NCBI RefSeq assembly: GCF_039595935.1
Contig: NZ_JBCNKR010000006.1
Location: forward strand, 1,178,001 to 1,242,000
Origin: Flavobacterium sp.
GTDB taxonomy: Bacteria > Bacteroidota > Bacteroidia > Flavobacteriales > Flavobacteriaceae
DNA: 64,000 bases
Reading direction: 5' to 3'
Position numbers and translations under genes: made by a program. This document shows positions 20,096 to 28,504 of the stretch, one piece after another; within the stretch, counting starts at the first letter, position 1; each line of letters opens with the position of its first letter. The notes under the pieces are model-generated. The model had not been told where the DNA came from, did not search any database, and was given only the letters and a program-made list of their open reading frames with translations.

Positions 20096-20130
20096 AAATA
20101 GCCCATAATCATTATGAGTATGGGCTATTT
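20096..20130 (+). terminator. Hairpin terminator between the SGBP gene and the glycoside hydrolase block
   Basis: A 12-bp inverted repeat with an AGCCCATA core (20097-20108 region with 20119-20130) is followed by T-rich sequence. It may separate strong SusCD-SGBP expression from weaker read-through into the hydrolase genes. Confidence 0.65.
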
Positions 20131-20205
20131 TTAAATCCTTACGCAGTCAGAAAATGAGTTTCTGAAAAAAACTTCTTTTTAGAATTAAAAAAATAAGGAA
20201 ATAGA

Positions 20206-21660
20206 ATGAAAAAAAATACTATAAAGTTTCTATGCTTTTTGTTCACAGTTTCTGCTCTTGCACAGCAGACAAAAGCAAAGAAAGAATTTACAACCAACGG
20301 AAAAAAAATTACGGTTTATACAACCGCTGAAAACTCAAACCTAAGATTAACATCAACAGATAATCTGACTTTTTCAGCATCAAAACAGCCTCTTGAAACG
20401 GAGATTTCTGTTTTTGTAGAACCGACGAAAAAGTTTCAAACCTTTATGGGAATTGGAGGTGCAATAACTGATGCGAGTGCTGAAATTTTTGCTAAGCTTT
20501 CAAAAGAAAAGCAAACAGAATTCTTAAATGCCTACTACGATAAACAAAAAGGAATTGGCTATTCTTTGCTAAGAACCACGATACAGAGCTCTGATTTTAG
20601 CAGTGGAAGCTACTCTTATATCAAAGAAGGTGATAAAGAATTAAAAACGTTTTCTATTGATCATGATAGACAATTTCGTATTCCGTTAATTAAGCAGGCA
20701 ATCCAGACTGCCGGAGGAAAATTATTAACATATGCAGCGCCTTGGTCTCCAAATGCTTTTATGAAAAGCAACGGAAACGTATTAAAAGGCGGAACATTAT
20801 TACCTGAATATTATCAAACCTGGGCAAACTTTTATGCGAAGTTTATAAAAGAATATGAGAAAGAAGGAATTCCGATTTGGGGAACTTCAACTCAAAATGA
20901 ACCAATGGCGGTTCAAACTTGGGAGTCTTGTATTTATACAGCTGAAGCTGAAAGAGATTTTATTAAAAATTTCCTTGGACCAACTTTAAAAAGAGAAAAA
21001 CTAGGAGATAAAAAAATCATCGTTTGGGATCACAATCGTGACTTAATGAATTACAGAGCAAACGTAATTTATTCTGATCCTGAAGCAGCAAAATATGTTT
21101 GGGGAATGGGTTTTCACTGGTATGAAAACTGGTCAGGAGGAGACCCAATGTTTGATAACGTAGGAAAAGTAAATGAGGCTTATCCAGACAAAAAGCTTTT
21201 GTTTACAGAAGGATGTGTTGAAAAATTCGATGCTGCAAAATATCAGTTTTGGGGTAACGGAGAACGTTACGGAATTTCTATGATCAATGATTTCAATAAC
21301 GGAACTGTTGGATGGACAGACTGGAATATTTTGTTAGATCAAAATGGAGGACCAAATCACGTTGGAAATTTCTGTTTCGCACCAATCCATGCTGACACAA
21401 CAACTGGAGAATTAATTTACACACCATCATATTATTACATTGGACATTTTTCAAAATTCATTCGTTTAAATGCCAGAAGAGTAAGTTCTGCAGTAAGCAG
21501 AAGCGGTCTTTTAAGCACATCGTTTTTAAATACTGATGGCACAATGGCAACAATCGTAATGAATAAAACAGATAAAGAAATTACATATAATTTGATAATA
21601 GCGGCAGAAAAAACAATAGTTAAAATTCCTGCACATGCTATACAAACGCTTGTTTATTAA
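20206..21660 (+). CDS. GH30 glycoside hydrolase (probable beta-1,6-glucanase)
   Basis: This 484-residue secreted enzyme of the clan A (beta/alpha)8-barrel family GH30 has a signal peptide (FLCFLFTVSALAQQ). Family signatures include FMGIGGAITDASAEIFAKL, the acid/base E232 in TQNEPM, the nucleophile E335 in LLFTEGC, and the GWTDWNILLDQNGGPNH barrel-core block. The C-terminal beta-sandwich ends in ITYNLI ... IPAHAIQTLVY, usual for GH30. Among GH30 activities, glucosylceramidase-like and beta-1,6-glucanase are the likely ones; the GH16/GH3 context favours beta-1,6-glucanase. It closely resembles the next gene (tandem duplication). Confidence 0.88.
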   Translation: MKKNTIKFLCFLFTVSALAQQTKAKKEFTTNGKKITVYTTAENSNLRLTSTDNLTFSASKQPLETEISVFVEPTKKFQTFMGIGGAITDASAEIFAKLSKEKQTEFLNAYYDKQKGIGYSLLRTTIQSSDFSSGSYSYIKEGDKELKTFSIDHDRQFRIPLIKQAIQTAGGKLLTYAAPWSPNAFMKSNGNVLKGGTLLPEYYQTWANFYAKFIKEYEKEGIPIWGTSTQNEPMAVQTWESCIYTAEAERDFIKNFLGPTLKREKLGDKKIIVWDHNRDLMNYRANVIYSDPEAAKYVWGMGFHWYENWSGGDPMFDNVGKVNEAYPDKKLLFTEGCVEKFDAAKYQFWGNGERYGISMINDFNNGTVGWTDWNILLDQNGGPNHVGNFCFAPIHADTTTGELIYTPSYYYIGHFSKFIRLNARRVSSAVSRSGLLSTSFLNTDGTMATIVMNKTDKEITYNLIIAAEKTIVKIPAHAIQTLVY

Positions 21661-21681
21661 TATTTTTTGAGTTAACAGAAG

Positions 21682-21715
21682 AGGGCTGGCTTGAATCATC
21701 CAATTCAGCCCTTAA
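21682..21715 (+). terminator. Possible terminator between the first two GH30 genes
   Basis: A GGGCTG...CAGCCC hairpin is followed by TTAATTTTTTTAA, between the stop of the first GH30 gene and the start of the second. The stem is short, so termination may be partial. Confidence 0.5.
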
Positions 21716-21748
21716 TTTTTTTAATTTCAAATGCTTTTTGAAGTAACA

Positions 21749-23218
21749 ATGAAAACCATCAATAGAATCTTATTAGTTTCAATAATAATTTTGCAAGTAA
21801 GTTGTTCAACATCAAAAACTGCAAACGGATCAACTGTTTCTGCATCCCAAACAAACAACAAAATTAAGGTTTATACTACAGCCGAAAATACCAATTTGAG
21901 ATTATCATTATCAGATAATTTAATTTCAAATACTTCATCACAACAAACAAAATCATCAGTTTCTATTACTTTAGATACGGAAAAAACAGATCAGACTTTT
22001 TTAGGAATTGGCGGCGCCATTACAGATGCAAGCGCAGAAGTTTTTGCTAAACTATCTCCAAAAAAACAGCAGGAATTTTTAACTGCTTACTACGATAAAA
22101 ACAAAGGAATTGGTTATACACTAGCAAGAACAAATATTCATAGCTGCGATTTTAGCAGTGACAGTTACACTTATGTAGCCGAAGGTGATAAAGATTTAAA
22201 AACCTTCAACATTGATCACGATCGAAAATATAGAATTCCATTAATAAAAAGCGCAATTGAAACAGCCGGCGGGAAATTAACGTTATTTGTTAGTCCATGG
22301 AGTCCCCCAGCTTTCATGAAAGACAATAATGATATTTTGCACGGCGGCGTTTTGTTGCCTGAATTTGCTCAGTCATGGGCAAACTACTATGTCAAATTTA
22401 TAAAAGCTTATGAAAAAGAAGGAATTCCGGTTTGGGGATTAACGATTCAAAATGAGCCAATGGCAAAACAAAGATGGGAATCTTGCATATATACTCCCGA
22501 GGCGGAGAGAGATTTTCTAAAAAACTTTCTTGGGCCAACTTTAGAAAAAGAAGGATTAAGTTCTAAAAATGTAATTATCTGGGATCACAATCGCGGAGAC
22601 ATGCTAACCAAAAGAGCCAATCTTGTTTTTTCTGACCCTGCAGTTTCAAAATACGCATGGGGAATTGGATTTCACTGGTATGAAACATGGAATGGAGGTA
22701 CACCTAAATTTGAAGCAGTAGGTGAAGTTCACAAAGTTTTTCCAAATAAAAATTTACTTTTTACAGAAGGCTGTATCGAAAAATTTGATGCTTCAAGATT
22801 TCAGTTTTGGGGAAATGCAGAAAGATACGGACTTAACATGATCAACGATTTTAATAATGGAACCGTTGGTTGGACAGACTGGAATATTCTTCTGGATCAA
22901 AACGGAGGACCAAATCATGTTGGAAATTTTTGTTTTTCACCAATTCATGCTGATACAACAAAAGACGAATTAATCTATACACCGATGTACTATTACATTG
23001 GACATTTCTCAAAATTCATTCAGCCAAAAGCAAAAAGAATATTGGAGACTGTTAGCGATAACAAACTAATAAGCACATCTTTTAAAAATTCTGATGACAA
23101 AGTAGTTACAATTGTCATGAACCAATCAGATAATGAGATTGTTTACACCATAATAAACCACAATAAACAAAATACTATAACTATTCCGGCACACGCTATA
23201 CAAACTATTGTATACTAA
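21749..23218 (+). CDS. GH30 glycoside hydrolase lipoprotein, paralogue of the preceding gene
   Basis: This 489-residue GH30 enzyme is anchored as a lipoprotein (MKTINRILLVSIIILQVSC, then STSK). I start at the ATG at 21749, because an in-frame ATG at 21731 would place six non-signal residues before the lipoprotein signal. Motifs match the upstream paralogue: FLGIGGAITDASAEVFAKL, acid/base E236 in IQNEPMAK, nucleophile E340 in LLFTEGC, and an identical GWTDWNILLDQNGGPNH block. It is probably membrane-bound where the upstream paralogue is released. Likely substrate: beta-1,6-linked glucan (inferred). Confidence 0.88.
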   Translation: MKTINRILLVSIIILQVSCSTSKTANGSTVSASQTNNKIKVYTTAENTNLRLSLSDNLISNTSSQQTKSSVSITLDTEKTDQTFLGIGGAITDASAEVFAKLSPKKQQEFLTAYYDKNKGIGYTLARTNIHSCDFSSDSYTYVAEGDKDLKTFNIDHDRKYRIPLIKSAIETAGGKLTLFVSPWSPPAFMKDNNDILHGGVLLPEFAQSWANYYVKFIKAYEKEGIPVWGLTIQNEPMAKQRWESCIYTPEAERDFLKNFLGPTLEKEGLSSKNVIIWDHNRGDMLTKRANLVFSDPAVSKYAWGIGFHWYETWNGGTPKFEAVGEVHKVFPNKNLLFTEGCIEKFDASRFQFWGNAERYGLNMINDFNNGTVGWTDWNILLDQNGGPNHVGNFCFSPIHADTTKDELIYTPMYYYIGHFSKFIQPKAKRILETVSDNKLISTSFKNSDDKVVTIVMNQSDNEIVYTIINHNKQNTITIPAHAIQTIVY

Positions 23219-23243
23219 ATGCTGAACCTAAAAAACTATTAAA

Positions 23244-24716
23244 ATGAAACTAAACATTAAAAACACTATAAAAATACTGTTCTTTTCAGCAGCAGTTTTT
23301 TCACAAATAGGATGCTCTTCTTCAAACGATGCCGTAGATCCTGTAGTAAATCCACCAGTGGTAAATCCACCGGTTGTAGTAACAAATGATGTTGATTTTT
23401 GGTTGACAAAAGGAGATCAAAGCGTATTGCTGGCAAAGCAAACCGGAACACTAGGATTTGGAACAGCAGTAAACATGTATACAAACATAGAAGTTAACGC
23501 TTCTCAAAAATATCAAACAGTTGACGGTTTTGGATACACATTAACTGGAGGAAGTGCTGACGTAATTAATAAATTAACGGCTGCTAAAAAAAGCGCACTT
23601 TTACAGGAATTATTTGGTACAGGCGCTAATTCAATTGGAGTAAGTTATCTTAGAATAAGTATCGGAGCATCTGACTTAAATGCAGAACCTTTTACTTATG
23701 ATGATCTTGCAACCGGAGAAACAGATTTAACTTTAGCAAAATTCAGTTTAGATAAAGATAAAGCAGGAGTAATTGCACTTTTAAAAGAAATTCTGGCAAT
23801 TAACCCAAAGATTTTAATTCTGGCTACACCTTGGTCAGCGCCGATTTGGATGAAAGACAAAGACAGTTTTGTTGGAGGAAAATTACAAACACAATATTAT
23901 GATGTTTACGCTAAATATTTTGTAAAATACATTCAGCAAATGAAAGCTGAAGGAATTACAATAGACGCCGTAACTCCTCAAAATGAACCATTACATGACG
24001 GAAACAACCCAAGTATGTATATGTCAGCAGCAGAACAGGCTAACTTTATTAAAAATAATCTAGGACCTGCTTTTAAAGCTGCAAACCTAAGTGTAAAAAT
24101 TATTGCTTACGATCATAATTGTGATAGACCAGACTACCCAAAAGCAATTTTGGCTGATGCCGATGCTTTTCCATTTGTAGACGGATCGGCTTTCCATTTA
24201 TATGCAGGAGATATCAGTGCACTTAGCAATGTTTATAATTCTTATCCAACAAAAAATGTGTATTTCACAGAACAATGGACATCATCAGCAGGTGATTTTG
24301 GAGGGGATTTAAAATGGCACGTTCGAAATGTAGTAATCGGTTCAATGCGTAACTATAGCAAAAATGCATTAGAATGGAATTTAGCAAATGATGGTGCTTT
24401 TCAACCTCATACAAATGGTGGTTGTTCAATGTGTAAAGGTGCTTTAACAGTAGCCTCCAGCGAAAGCTTCCAGCGTAATGTAGCTTATTACATTATTGCA
24501 CATGCATCAAAATTTGTTCCTGCAGGATCTGTTAGAATTTCAAGTACTTCAGGCGGAAACTTACAAAATGTTGCTTTTATAACACCTTCTGGCGATAAAG
24601 TTTTAATTGTAGAAAATGACGGATCAACAGCCGAAACTTTCAATATCAAGTTCAATGATAAATGGGTAACTACTACCTTAGGAGGAGGATCTGTTGGAAC
24701 TTATACGTGGAAATAA
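23244..24716 (+). CDS. GH30 glycoside hydrolase lipoprotein (second GH30 type)
   Basis: This 490-residue lipoprotein (IGC lipobox, then SSSND and a Pro/Val repeat linker NPPVVNPPVV) has a GH30 barrel. Motifs: VDGFGYTLTGGSADVINKL, acid/base E248 in TPQNEPLHDGNNPS, and nucleophile E343 in VYFTEQWTSS. A C-terminal beta domain follows. It clearly belongs to a different GH30 subgroup from the two upstream genes and pairs with the gene at 28505 (shared NEPLH.GNNPSM, GGCS.CKGAL, FVPAGSVRI-type blocks). Two subgroups in one locus suggest attack on more than one linkage or chain length. It lies 25 bp after the preceding gene. Confidence 0.87.
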   Translation: MKLNIKNTIKILFFSAAVFSQIGCSSSNDAVDPVVNPPVVNPPVVVTNDVDFWLTKGDQSVLLAKQTGTLGFGTAVNMYTNIEVNASQKYQTVDGFGYTLTGGSADVINKLTAAKKSALLQELFGTGANSIGVSYLRISIGASDLNAEPFTYDDLATGETDLTLAKFSLDKDKAGVIALLKEILAINPKILILATPWSAPIWMKDKDSFVGGKLQTQYYDVYAKYFVKYIQQMKAEGITIDAVTPQNEPLHDGNNPSMYMSAAEQANFIKNNLGPAFKAANLSVKIIAYDHNCDRPDYPKAILADADAFPFVDGSAFHLYAGDISALSNVYNSYPTKNVYFTEQWTSSAGDFGGDLKWHVRNVVIGSMRNYSKNALEWNLANDGAFQPHTNGGCSMCKGALTVASSESFQRNVAYYIIAHASKFVPAGSVRISSTSGGNLQNVAFITPSGDKVLIVENDGSTAETFNIKFNDKWVTTTLGGGSVGTYTWK

Positions 24717-24742
24717 TTAACCGGAAATAAAAAGTTTTTCAA

Positions 24743-26500
24743 ATGAAAAAAGTAATAGTAGCATTGCAGCTTTTATTTTCATTTACAATTTTCGGACAGG
24801 GATTTTTACATAGAGACGGACAAAAAATTGTTGATGGAAACGGAAATAATATCATCTTAAGAGGTCTTGGCCTTGGCGGATGGATGGTTCAAGAAGGGTA
24901 TATGCTGCAAACACAGCCCTTTGCAAGTCCGCAATATCAAATAAAACAAAAAATTCAGGACGTTGTTGGTGAACAAGGAACGAAAGAATTTTATGCCGCT
25001 TACAAAGCTAATGGAATCACAAAAAGAGACATTGATTCGTTAGCAAAATGGGGATTCAATTCGATTCGTCTTCCAATGCATTATAACCTTTATACTCCGC
25101 CAATTGAGCAGGAAAAAAATGGTGAAATCACCTGGATGGAAGAAGGTTTTACCATGACTGATAATTTATTGAAATGGTGTGAAGCAAACAAAATCTATTT
25201 AATTTTAGATTTGCATGCAGCACCGGGCGGACAAGGAAACGATGCGGCAATTTCGGATTATGATACCACAAAACCATCATTATGGCAGAGTGAAGCCAAT
25301 CAGAAAAAAATGATCGCTTTATGGAAAAAACTGGCTTCTCGTTACAGAGACAGTCAGTGGATTGGCGGTTATGATATTATCAACGAACCAAACTGGGGTT
25401 TTACCGGATCTAATAAAAATGGCTGCGACGAAAATTCAAACGGACCTTTAAGAGACTTAATGGTTGCAGTTACAAAAGCAATTCGCGAAGTCGACACTAA
25501 TCACTTAGTAATTATCGAAGGAAACTGCTGGGGAAATAATTACAACGGGATTTTCCCTTTATGGGATGAAAACATGGCGTTGAGTTTTCATAAATACTGG
25601 AATCATAACGACAAAGAATCAATCCAGAAAATGCTGGATTACAGAACACAATATAACGTTCCGATTTGGTTAGGAGAAAGCGGCGAAAATTCAAACGTTT
25701 GGTTTAAAGATGCTTTGACTTTAGTAGAAACCAACAATATTGGATGGGCATTTTGGCCAATGAAAAAAATCGAAAATATTGCAGGTGTAACCTCGGTAAC
25801 CAAAATTCCGGAATATGATGTTTTATTGAAATACTGGAAAGATGGCGGAGCAAAACCATCACCAGAATTTTCGAAAAAAGCATTAATGAAAATGGCTGAC
25901 AACTATAAAATGCAAAACGTAACTGTTAAGCCAGACGTAATCGATGCGATGTTTAGACAAGTTCAGACAAACGATACAAAAGCCTACAAAAATCACATAA
26001 TTCCCGGAAAAATCATTGCAACACAATATGATTTAGGAACAAACGGTTTTGCTTATTCTGATAAAGATTTTGTGAATTACAGAGTTGCAACTGGAACTTT
26101 TGATCAGTGGAATAAAGGAAACGTAATGCGCAACGACGGAGTTGATATTCTGCCTTGTAAAGATGCCGGATCAAATGGTTATCAGGTTTCATTTATTGAA
26201 GATGGAGAATGGCTGCAATTTACTGCTCAGGTAAAAAAAGAAAATAAATACAACGTGGCAATTCGTTACTCAAGCGAAAGTGCAGAAGGACAACTTCATT
26301 TAGAAACTTCAAATGGAGAAAAATCAAAAACAATAACATTGCCTGCAACTGGCGGAAATGATAAATGGAAAACGATTATTTTATCTGATGTTGAATTAAA
26401 ATCAGGAGAAAATAAAATAAAAGTAGTTTTTGATAAAGGCGGATTCAATTTGAATTATTTAGATTTTTTGAACGGTAAAAAAAGTGTTTCTAAAAAATAA
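24743..26500 (+). CDS. GH5 family glycoside hydrolase with C-terminal CBM6-like module
   Basis: This 585-residue secreted enzyme has a signal peptide (VIVALQLLFSFTIFGQ). The GH5 barrel spans roughly residues 20-375, with LRGLGLGGWMVQEGYM, the FNSIRLPMHYN strand, acid/base E215 in DIINEPNWGF and nucleophile E312 in IWLGESGENS. The last ~130 residues (DLGTNGFAYSDKDFVNYR ... VSFIEDGEWLQFTAQVK ... GGFNLNYLDF) read as a CBM6/35-type beta-sandwich. The subfamily cannot be fixed by eye. Exo-beta-1,3-glucanase or beta-1,6-glucanase type GH5 enzymes are plausible given the locus. It is co-transcribed, 26 bp after the GH30 gene and 6 bp before GH16. Confidence 0.85.
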   Translation: MKKVIVALQLLFSFTIFGQGFLHRDGQKIVDGNGNNIILRGLGLGGWMVQEGYMLQTQPFASPQYQIKQKIQDVVGEQGTKEFYAAYKANGITKRDIDSLAKWGFNSIRLPMHYNLYTPPIEQEKNGEITWMEEGFTMTDNLLKWCEANKIYLILDLHAAPGGQGNDAAISDYDTTKPSLWQSEANQKKMIALWKKLASRYRDSQWIGGYDIINEPNWGFTGSNKNGCDENSNGPLRDLMVAVTKAIREVDTNHLVIIEGNCWGNNYNGIFPLWDENMALSFHKYWNHNDKESIQKMLDYRTQYNVPIWLGESGENSNVWFKDALTLVETNNIGWAFWPMKKIENIAGVTSVTKIPEYDVLLKYWKDGGAKPSPEFSKKALMKMADNYKMQNVTVKPDVIDAMFRQVQTNDTKAYKNHIIPGKIIATQYDLGTNGFAYSDKDFVNYRVATGTFDQWNKGNVMRNDGVDILPCKDAGSNGYQVSFIEDGEWLQFTAQVKKENKYNVAIRYSSESAEGQLHLETSNGEKSKTITLPATGGNDKWKTIILSDVELKSGENKIKVVFDKGGFNLNYLDFLNGKKSVSKK

Positions 26501-26506
26501 TAAGTT

Positions 26507-27589
26507 ATGAAAAGCATCAAAAATATAATCAATAAAACTGGAATTTTGGCATTTATGTTATTGCTGATTTTTCAATCCTGCAGTGGAGGAAATGACAGTT
26601 CAGATGATACTCCGGTAAATCCTGCTCCATCCAATCTTTCTGTTCAGGTAGAAGTTGTGGGTAAAACGGCGGCAAATCCTAACGGAGATGGAAGCGGAAA
26701 AGTAAACTTAAAAATCAATGCAGCAAATGCCATTTCATATAAAGTTTTAATAGACAATCAGCTAAAAGAAATTACAAGCGGAGATTTTAGCTATACTTTT
26801 ACAGCTTCGGGAACAAAAACATATTCTATCATTGTTTCGGCTTACAATGCCGGAGGGCAATTTATTAGTTCTACATCTTCTGTAAATATTTATGTAGCCA
26901 GAAAAATTCTTTGGTCAGATGAATTTGATGTAGACGGAGCTCCAAATTCTTCAAAATGGGGGTACAATACCGGAACCGGAGACGGATGGGGAAATAATGA
27001 ATTAGAATATTATACATCACGTCCTGAAAATGTATTTATCTCAAATGGAACTCTAAAAATAAAAGCAATCAAAGAAGAGTATATGGGAAGCCACTATACA
27101 TCAACAAGAATGCTTACAAAAGGAAAATTTTCATTCAAATACGGTCGTGCCGAAGTCCGTGCAAAACTGCCTGTTGGCGGCGGAACCTGGCCTGCTTTCT
27201 GGATGTTGGGAGACAATATTGATACAGCGGGCTGGCCGTTATGCGGAGAAGTTGATATTTTAGAATCAGTTGGAAACAATCCAGACGTAAATCATTCTTC
27301 ACTGCATTCGCCGGGACGTTCAGGAAATACACCTGATACAAAAACAATAACAGTTCCAAATTCAGCGACAGAATTTCATATTTATGCAGCAGAGTGGAGT
27401 GCAGAAAGCATTAAGTTTTATGTAGACGATAATTTATTTTACACTTATGTAAACTCGGCTTCAACACCATTTAACCAAAACTTTTTCCTGATTTTAAATT
27501 TAGCAATGGGAGGAAATTTTGGAGGAACAGTTGACCCTAATTTCACTAGCGCAATTTTTGAAGTTGATTACGTGAGAGTATATAATTAA
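26507..27589 (+). CDS. GH16 laminarinase-type endo-beta-1,3-glucanase lipoprotein
   Basis: This 360-residue lipoprotein (FQSC lipobox, then SGGNDSSDD, an acidic surface-export type sequence) has an N-terminal Ig-like domain at about residues 40-130. The GH16 beta-jelly-roll follows, starting LWSDEFDVDGAPNSSKWGYN. The catalytic motif is E248-V-D250-I-L-E253 in CGEVDILESVG. DGWGNNELEYYTSRPENV and the FFLILNLAMGGNFGGTVDP block are typical of bacterial laminarinases. This gene is the best evidence that the locus attacks beta-1,3-glucan backbones. Confidence 0.93.
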   Translation: MKSIKNIINKTGILAFMLLLIFQSCSGGNDSSDDTPVNPAPSNLSVQVEVVGKTAANPNGDGSGKVNLKINAANAISYKVLIDNQLKEITSGDFSYTFTASGTKTYSIIVSAYNAGGQFISSTSSVNIYVARKILWSDEFDVDGAPNSSKWGYNTGTGDGWGNNELEYYTSRPENVFISNGTLKIKAIKEEYMGSHYTSTRMLTKGKFSFKYGRAEVRAKLPVGGGTWPAFWMLGDNIDTAGWPLCGEVDILESVGNNPDVNHSSLHSPGRSGNTPDTKTITVPNSATEFHIYAAEWSAESIKFYVDDNLFYTYVNSASTPFNQNFFLILNLAMGGNFGGTVDPNFTSAIFEVDYVRVYN

Positions 27590-27662
27590 CATAAGTTTTA
27601 AACTATTTTTTTTCTGTAAAGCTATATAAGCACTAGCTTTACGGATTAAAATTTTAAAAATT

Positions 27663-28502
27663 ATGAAAAAGACAAATAAATTTATTTTAGTAGTATTCTT
27701 ACTTTTTGTAAGCATTTCATTTTATGGTCAGAACTTAAAAATTATGACCTACAACATTCGTTTAGATGTTGCTTCGGATGGAGAAAATGCCTGGCCAAAA
27801 CGAAAAGATTATTTCACTGCTCAAATACAATTTTATAGTCCGGAAATTTTTGGAGTGCAGGAAGCAACACCAAATCAGGTAATAGATATTGCATCGGCTC
27901 TGCCAGATTATAACAAATTTGGGATAGGAAGAGAAGAAGGAGGATTAGGAGAAGCCTGCACGATTTATTACAAAAAAGATCGTTTTAAAGTATTAGAATC
28001 AAACACATTTTGGTTGTCACAAACGCCAAATGTAGTTTCAAGAGGCTGGGATGCAGCCTGCAACAGAGTTTGTACTTACGGACTTTTTAAAGATTTAAAA
28101 ACGAAAAAAACGTTTTGGGTTTTCAATCTTCATTTAGATCATATGGGGAATGAAGCAAGAGTAAAGGGCGTTCAGCTAGTTTTGAAAAAAATAAACGAAC
28201 TAAACACAAAGAAATACCCGGCATTTTTAATGGGTGATTTCAACTCAGAACCTAATACGCCGCAAATTGAAGAAATTAAAAAAGTAATGGATGATACCAA
28301 AGATGTTTCAAAAGAAAAACCTTTTGGGCCATCAGGAACATTTAATGATTTCAAACATAATGAACCCGTTACATTATTACTGGATTATATTTTTATTTCA
28401 AAAAATAGCGGACTTACAATTCAAAAACATGCAGTTTTAAGTGATTCTAAAGATTTAAAATATCCGTCAGATCATTTACCTGTTTTAATAGAAATAGATT
28501 AA
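27663..28502 (+). CDS. Secreted endonuclease/exonuclease/phosphatase (EEP) superfamily protein
   Basis: This 279-residue protein has a signal peptide (FILVVFLLFVSISFYGQ). It carries the whole EEP active-site set: MTYNIRLD (Asn), FGVQEAT (Glu), WVFNLHLDHMG (His), LMGDFNSEPN (Asp/Asn) and the terminal PSDHLPVLIEID (Asp-His). Relatives include secreted phosphodiesterases, sphingomyelinases and nucleases, so the activity is a phosphoesterase of unknown substrate. It sits inside the glucan operon, 2 bp before a GH30 gene. The preceding 73-bp gap holds an 8-bp hairpin at 27616-27642 without a T tract. Confidence 0.82.
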   Translation: MKKTNKFILVVFLLFVSISFYGQNLKIMTYNIRLDVASDGENAWPKRKDYFTAQIQFYSPEIFGVQEATPNQVIDIASALPDYNKFGIGREEGGLGEACTIYYKKDRFKVLESNTFWLSQTPNVVSRGWDAACNRVCTYGLFKDLKTKKTFWVFNLHLDHMGNEARVKGVQLVLKKINELNTKKYPAFLMGDFNSEPNTPQIEEIKKVMDDTKDVSKEKPFGPSGTFNDFKHNEPVTLLLDYIFISKNSGLTIQKHAVLSDSKDLKYPSDHLPVLIEID

Positions 28503-28504
28503 AA

